DNA from: Flavobacteriaceae bacterium
GTDB lineage: Bacteria; Bacteroidota; Bacteroidia; Flavobacteriales; Flavobacteriaceae
Direction: 5' to 3'
Assembly: GCA_016763215.1 (NCBI GenBank)
Contig: JAESUF010000063.1
Span: 1-6,858, forward strand
Length of the DNA: 6,858 nt
Below, one piece after another: positions 5,701 through 6,858 of the stretch. The notes beneath the pieces were generated by a model. The model made no database searches. It was not told where the DNA came from and saw nothing but the letters and a program-made list of their open reading frames with translations. The position numbers and the translations under genes are program-made. The number at the start of each line of letters is the position of its first letter. Position 1 is the stretch's first letter.

Positions 5701-6858
5701 TTATTCTTCTAGCACTGCTGTTTCAAAAATTACTCCTTTCTCTAGTGTTCTGTGAACAGGGCAGCGAGAGGCAATTTCTTTTAATCGTTGTTTTTGTTCA
5801 GCATCTAAGTTACCAACAAATTTTAATTTTTTGGTGATATGATCTAAATATCCTGATTTTTCTATCTCAAGACCTAGGTCATCGCTATGTTTCTTAGAAT
5901 TGGTAATGTATACAAAGACCTCTTTTAAATCCCATTTCTTACGTTGTGCATATAATTTTAAAGTCATTACTGTACAGGCCGCTAACGAAGCATTCAACAA
6001 TTCATAAGGTGAAGGGCCAGAATCATCTCCTCCTATTTCAGCAGGCTCGTCAGCAATCAACGAATGATTTTTTGTTTGTATAAATGTGGTAAAGTTGTCT
6101 TCGATTAAATTTAAATGACCCACCAATTTTTCACCTTCTATATCTAGCATTTCGTTCTCTTGGATAGGGAAATATCGCTGCGCCCAAGTACCAATAATAT
6201 TCCCAGCATAAATGCTGTCTTTCGGATTTAAAAGCAAATGGTCTGCACCATCTAAGGTGACAAAACTTTTAGGGTGGTGTGCACTTGTATACAATTGTTG
6301 TGCATTTTCAATCCCAACAATTTTGTCAAAAGGAGCATGAAGAATTAATAGAGGCTTGCGTAAATTTTTGACAACCGTAGGCAGATCTGTTTTGTCAAAA
6401 TTGTCAACAAAATCTTTATTAATGTTAAAAGGCCTTCCTCCAATATTTACTTTAATGTTTCCTTTTGAAGGAATTTCATCCTTGTCATGAGAAAATAAAT
6501 GTTTCACATGACTTACCGTTGCTGGAGCTCCAATAGTCGCTACTGCTTTAATATCTTCTAGTATAGAAGCAGCAACTAATACGGCAGCACCACCCAAAGA
6601 ATGTCCAACCAATAAGCTTGGAGTTCCGTAGGAAGCTTTTAGAAACTCATGTACATCAATGAGGTCTTCTACATTGGCAGAGAAATGACTGTCGGAAAAA
6701 TCACCTTCACTTCTTCCCAGCCCTGTAAAATCAAAACGAAGAACACCAAATCCATCTTTTGCTAAAGATCTACTAACGTTTTTAACTGCTGTAAGGCTAG
6801 AACTACAGGTAAAACAATGTGCAAATATGGCAAAGTAATTTGGCTTTTGATTTGCAGG
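5701..6858 (-). CDS. Bifunctional alpha/beta hydrolase - OsmC family protein, 5' end cut by window
   Basis: The frame is open to the right edge and 385 residues are visible. A possible TTG start at 6612 lies inside the hydrolase domain and is not the real start; relatives suggest about 20 residues are missing. The hydrolase half has FAHCFTCSS (12-20), [13 protein letters not shown] (40-52), the nucleophile elbow GHSLGG (Ser87), the acid Asp178 in [10 protein letters not shown] and His207 in DGADHLLL, so a full catalytic triad is seen. The OsmC half starts near residue 240 with [19 protein letters not shown] (peroxidatic Cys295) and ends with [11 protein letters not shown] (resolving Cys366). 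OsmC/Ohr proteins reduce organic hydroperoxides with a Cys pair; the hydrolase substrate is unknown. No signal peptide can be judged because the N-terminus is absent. Its place 15 bases before egtB suggests a shared transcript and a thiol or oxidative-stress role. Confidence 0.93.
   Translation of the reverse strand, partial: PANQKPNYFAIFAHCFTCSSSLTAVKNVSRSLAKDGFGVLRFDFTGLGRSEGDFSDSHFSANVEDLIDVHEFLKASYGTPSLLVGHSLGGAAVLVAASILEDIKAVATIGAPATVSHVKHLFSHDKDEIPSKGNIKVNIGGRPFNINKDFVDNFDKTDLPTVVKNLRKPLLILHAPFDKIVGIENAQQLYTSAHHPKSFVTLDGADHLLLNPKDSIYAGNIIGTWAQRYFPIQENEMLDIEGEKLVGHLNLIEDNFTTFIQTKNHSLIADEPAEIGGDDSGPSPYELLNASLAACTVMTLKLYAQRKKWDLKEVFVYITNSKKHSDDLGLEIEKSGYLDHITKKLKFVGNLDAEQKQRLKEIASRCPVHRTLEKGVIFETAVLEE

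Noticed and set aside
6610..6612. TTG at 6612 as the start of the hydrolase-OsmC gene
   Set aside because: The frame continues upstream to the window edge with clear hydrolase sequence ([19 protein letters not shown]). Starting here would cut off the first strands and begin inside the nucleophile elbow.
1..6858. CRISPR arrays, insertion sequences, tRNA or rRNA genes, defence systems
   Set aside because: No regularly spaced repeats, transposase motifs, terminal inverted repeats or RNA gene signatures were seen. Nearly all the window is explained by four coding regions.

Overview
The window is AT-rich and, as far as can be read, codes only on the minus strand. The gene families suggest a marine-type member of the Bacteroidota, most likely Flavobacteriaceae. 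The evidence is a metallophosphoesterase fused to a BamA-like outer-membrane barrel, a hydrolase-OsmC fusion of the kind common in that group, and the lack of clear Shine-Dalgarno sequences. The species cannot be named from the sequence.

Read in the direction of transcription (right to left), the first gene, at 5701-6858, is cut by the window edge. It encodes an alpha/beta hydrolase fused to an OsmC-type thiol peroxidase. Fifteen bases later comes egtB (4531-5685), the hercynine oxygenase (sulfoxide synthase) of ergothioneine biosynthesis, which apparently starts at TTG. One base after its stop comes egtD (3690-4529), the histidine trimethylase that makes hercynine. The tight spacing suggests one operon that makes the thiol antioxidant ergothioneine and an enzyme that may remove organic peroxides. 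No egtA, egtC or egtE is seen. Residues in EgtB also hint that it uses cysteine rather than gamma-glutamylcysteine.

The egtD frame stops about 33 residues early. The missing C-terminus, which closely resembles the family, continues in the -1 frame through 3592, and the two frames meet at an A7 run. This is a real frameshift, a sequencing error, or less likely a recoding site.

After a 117-base spacer, positions 1-3474 hold the N-terminal 1158 residues of a very large lipoprotein-type protein that runs off the left edge. It has a complete calcineurin-like phosphoesterase domain and a middle segment with motifs resembling the HipA/CotH/Fam20 kinase fold. After these come an Asp-rich repeat segment and most of a BamA/TamA-like beta-barrel. 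A phosphatase and a kinase-like module on one outer-membrane barrel polypeptide is the most interesting feature of the window.
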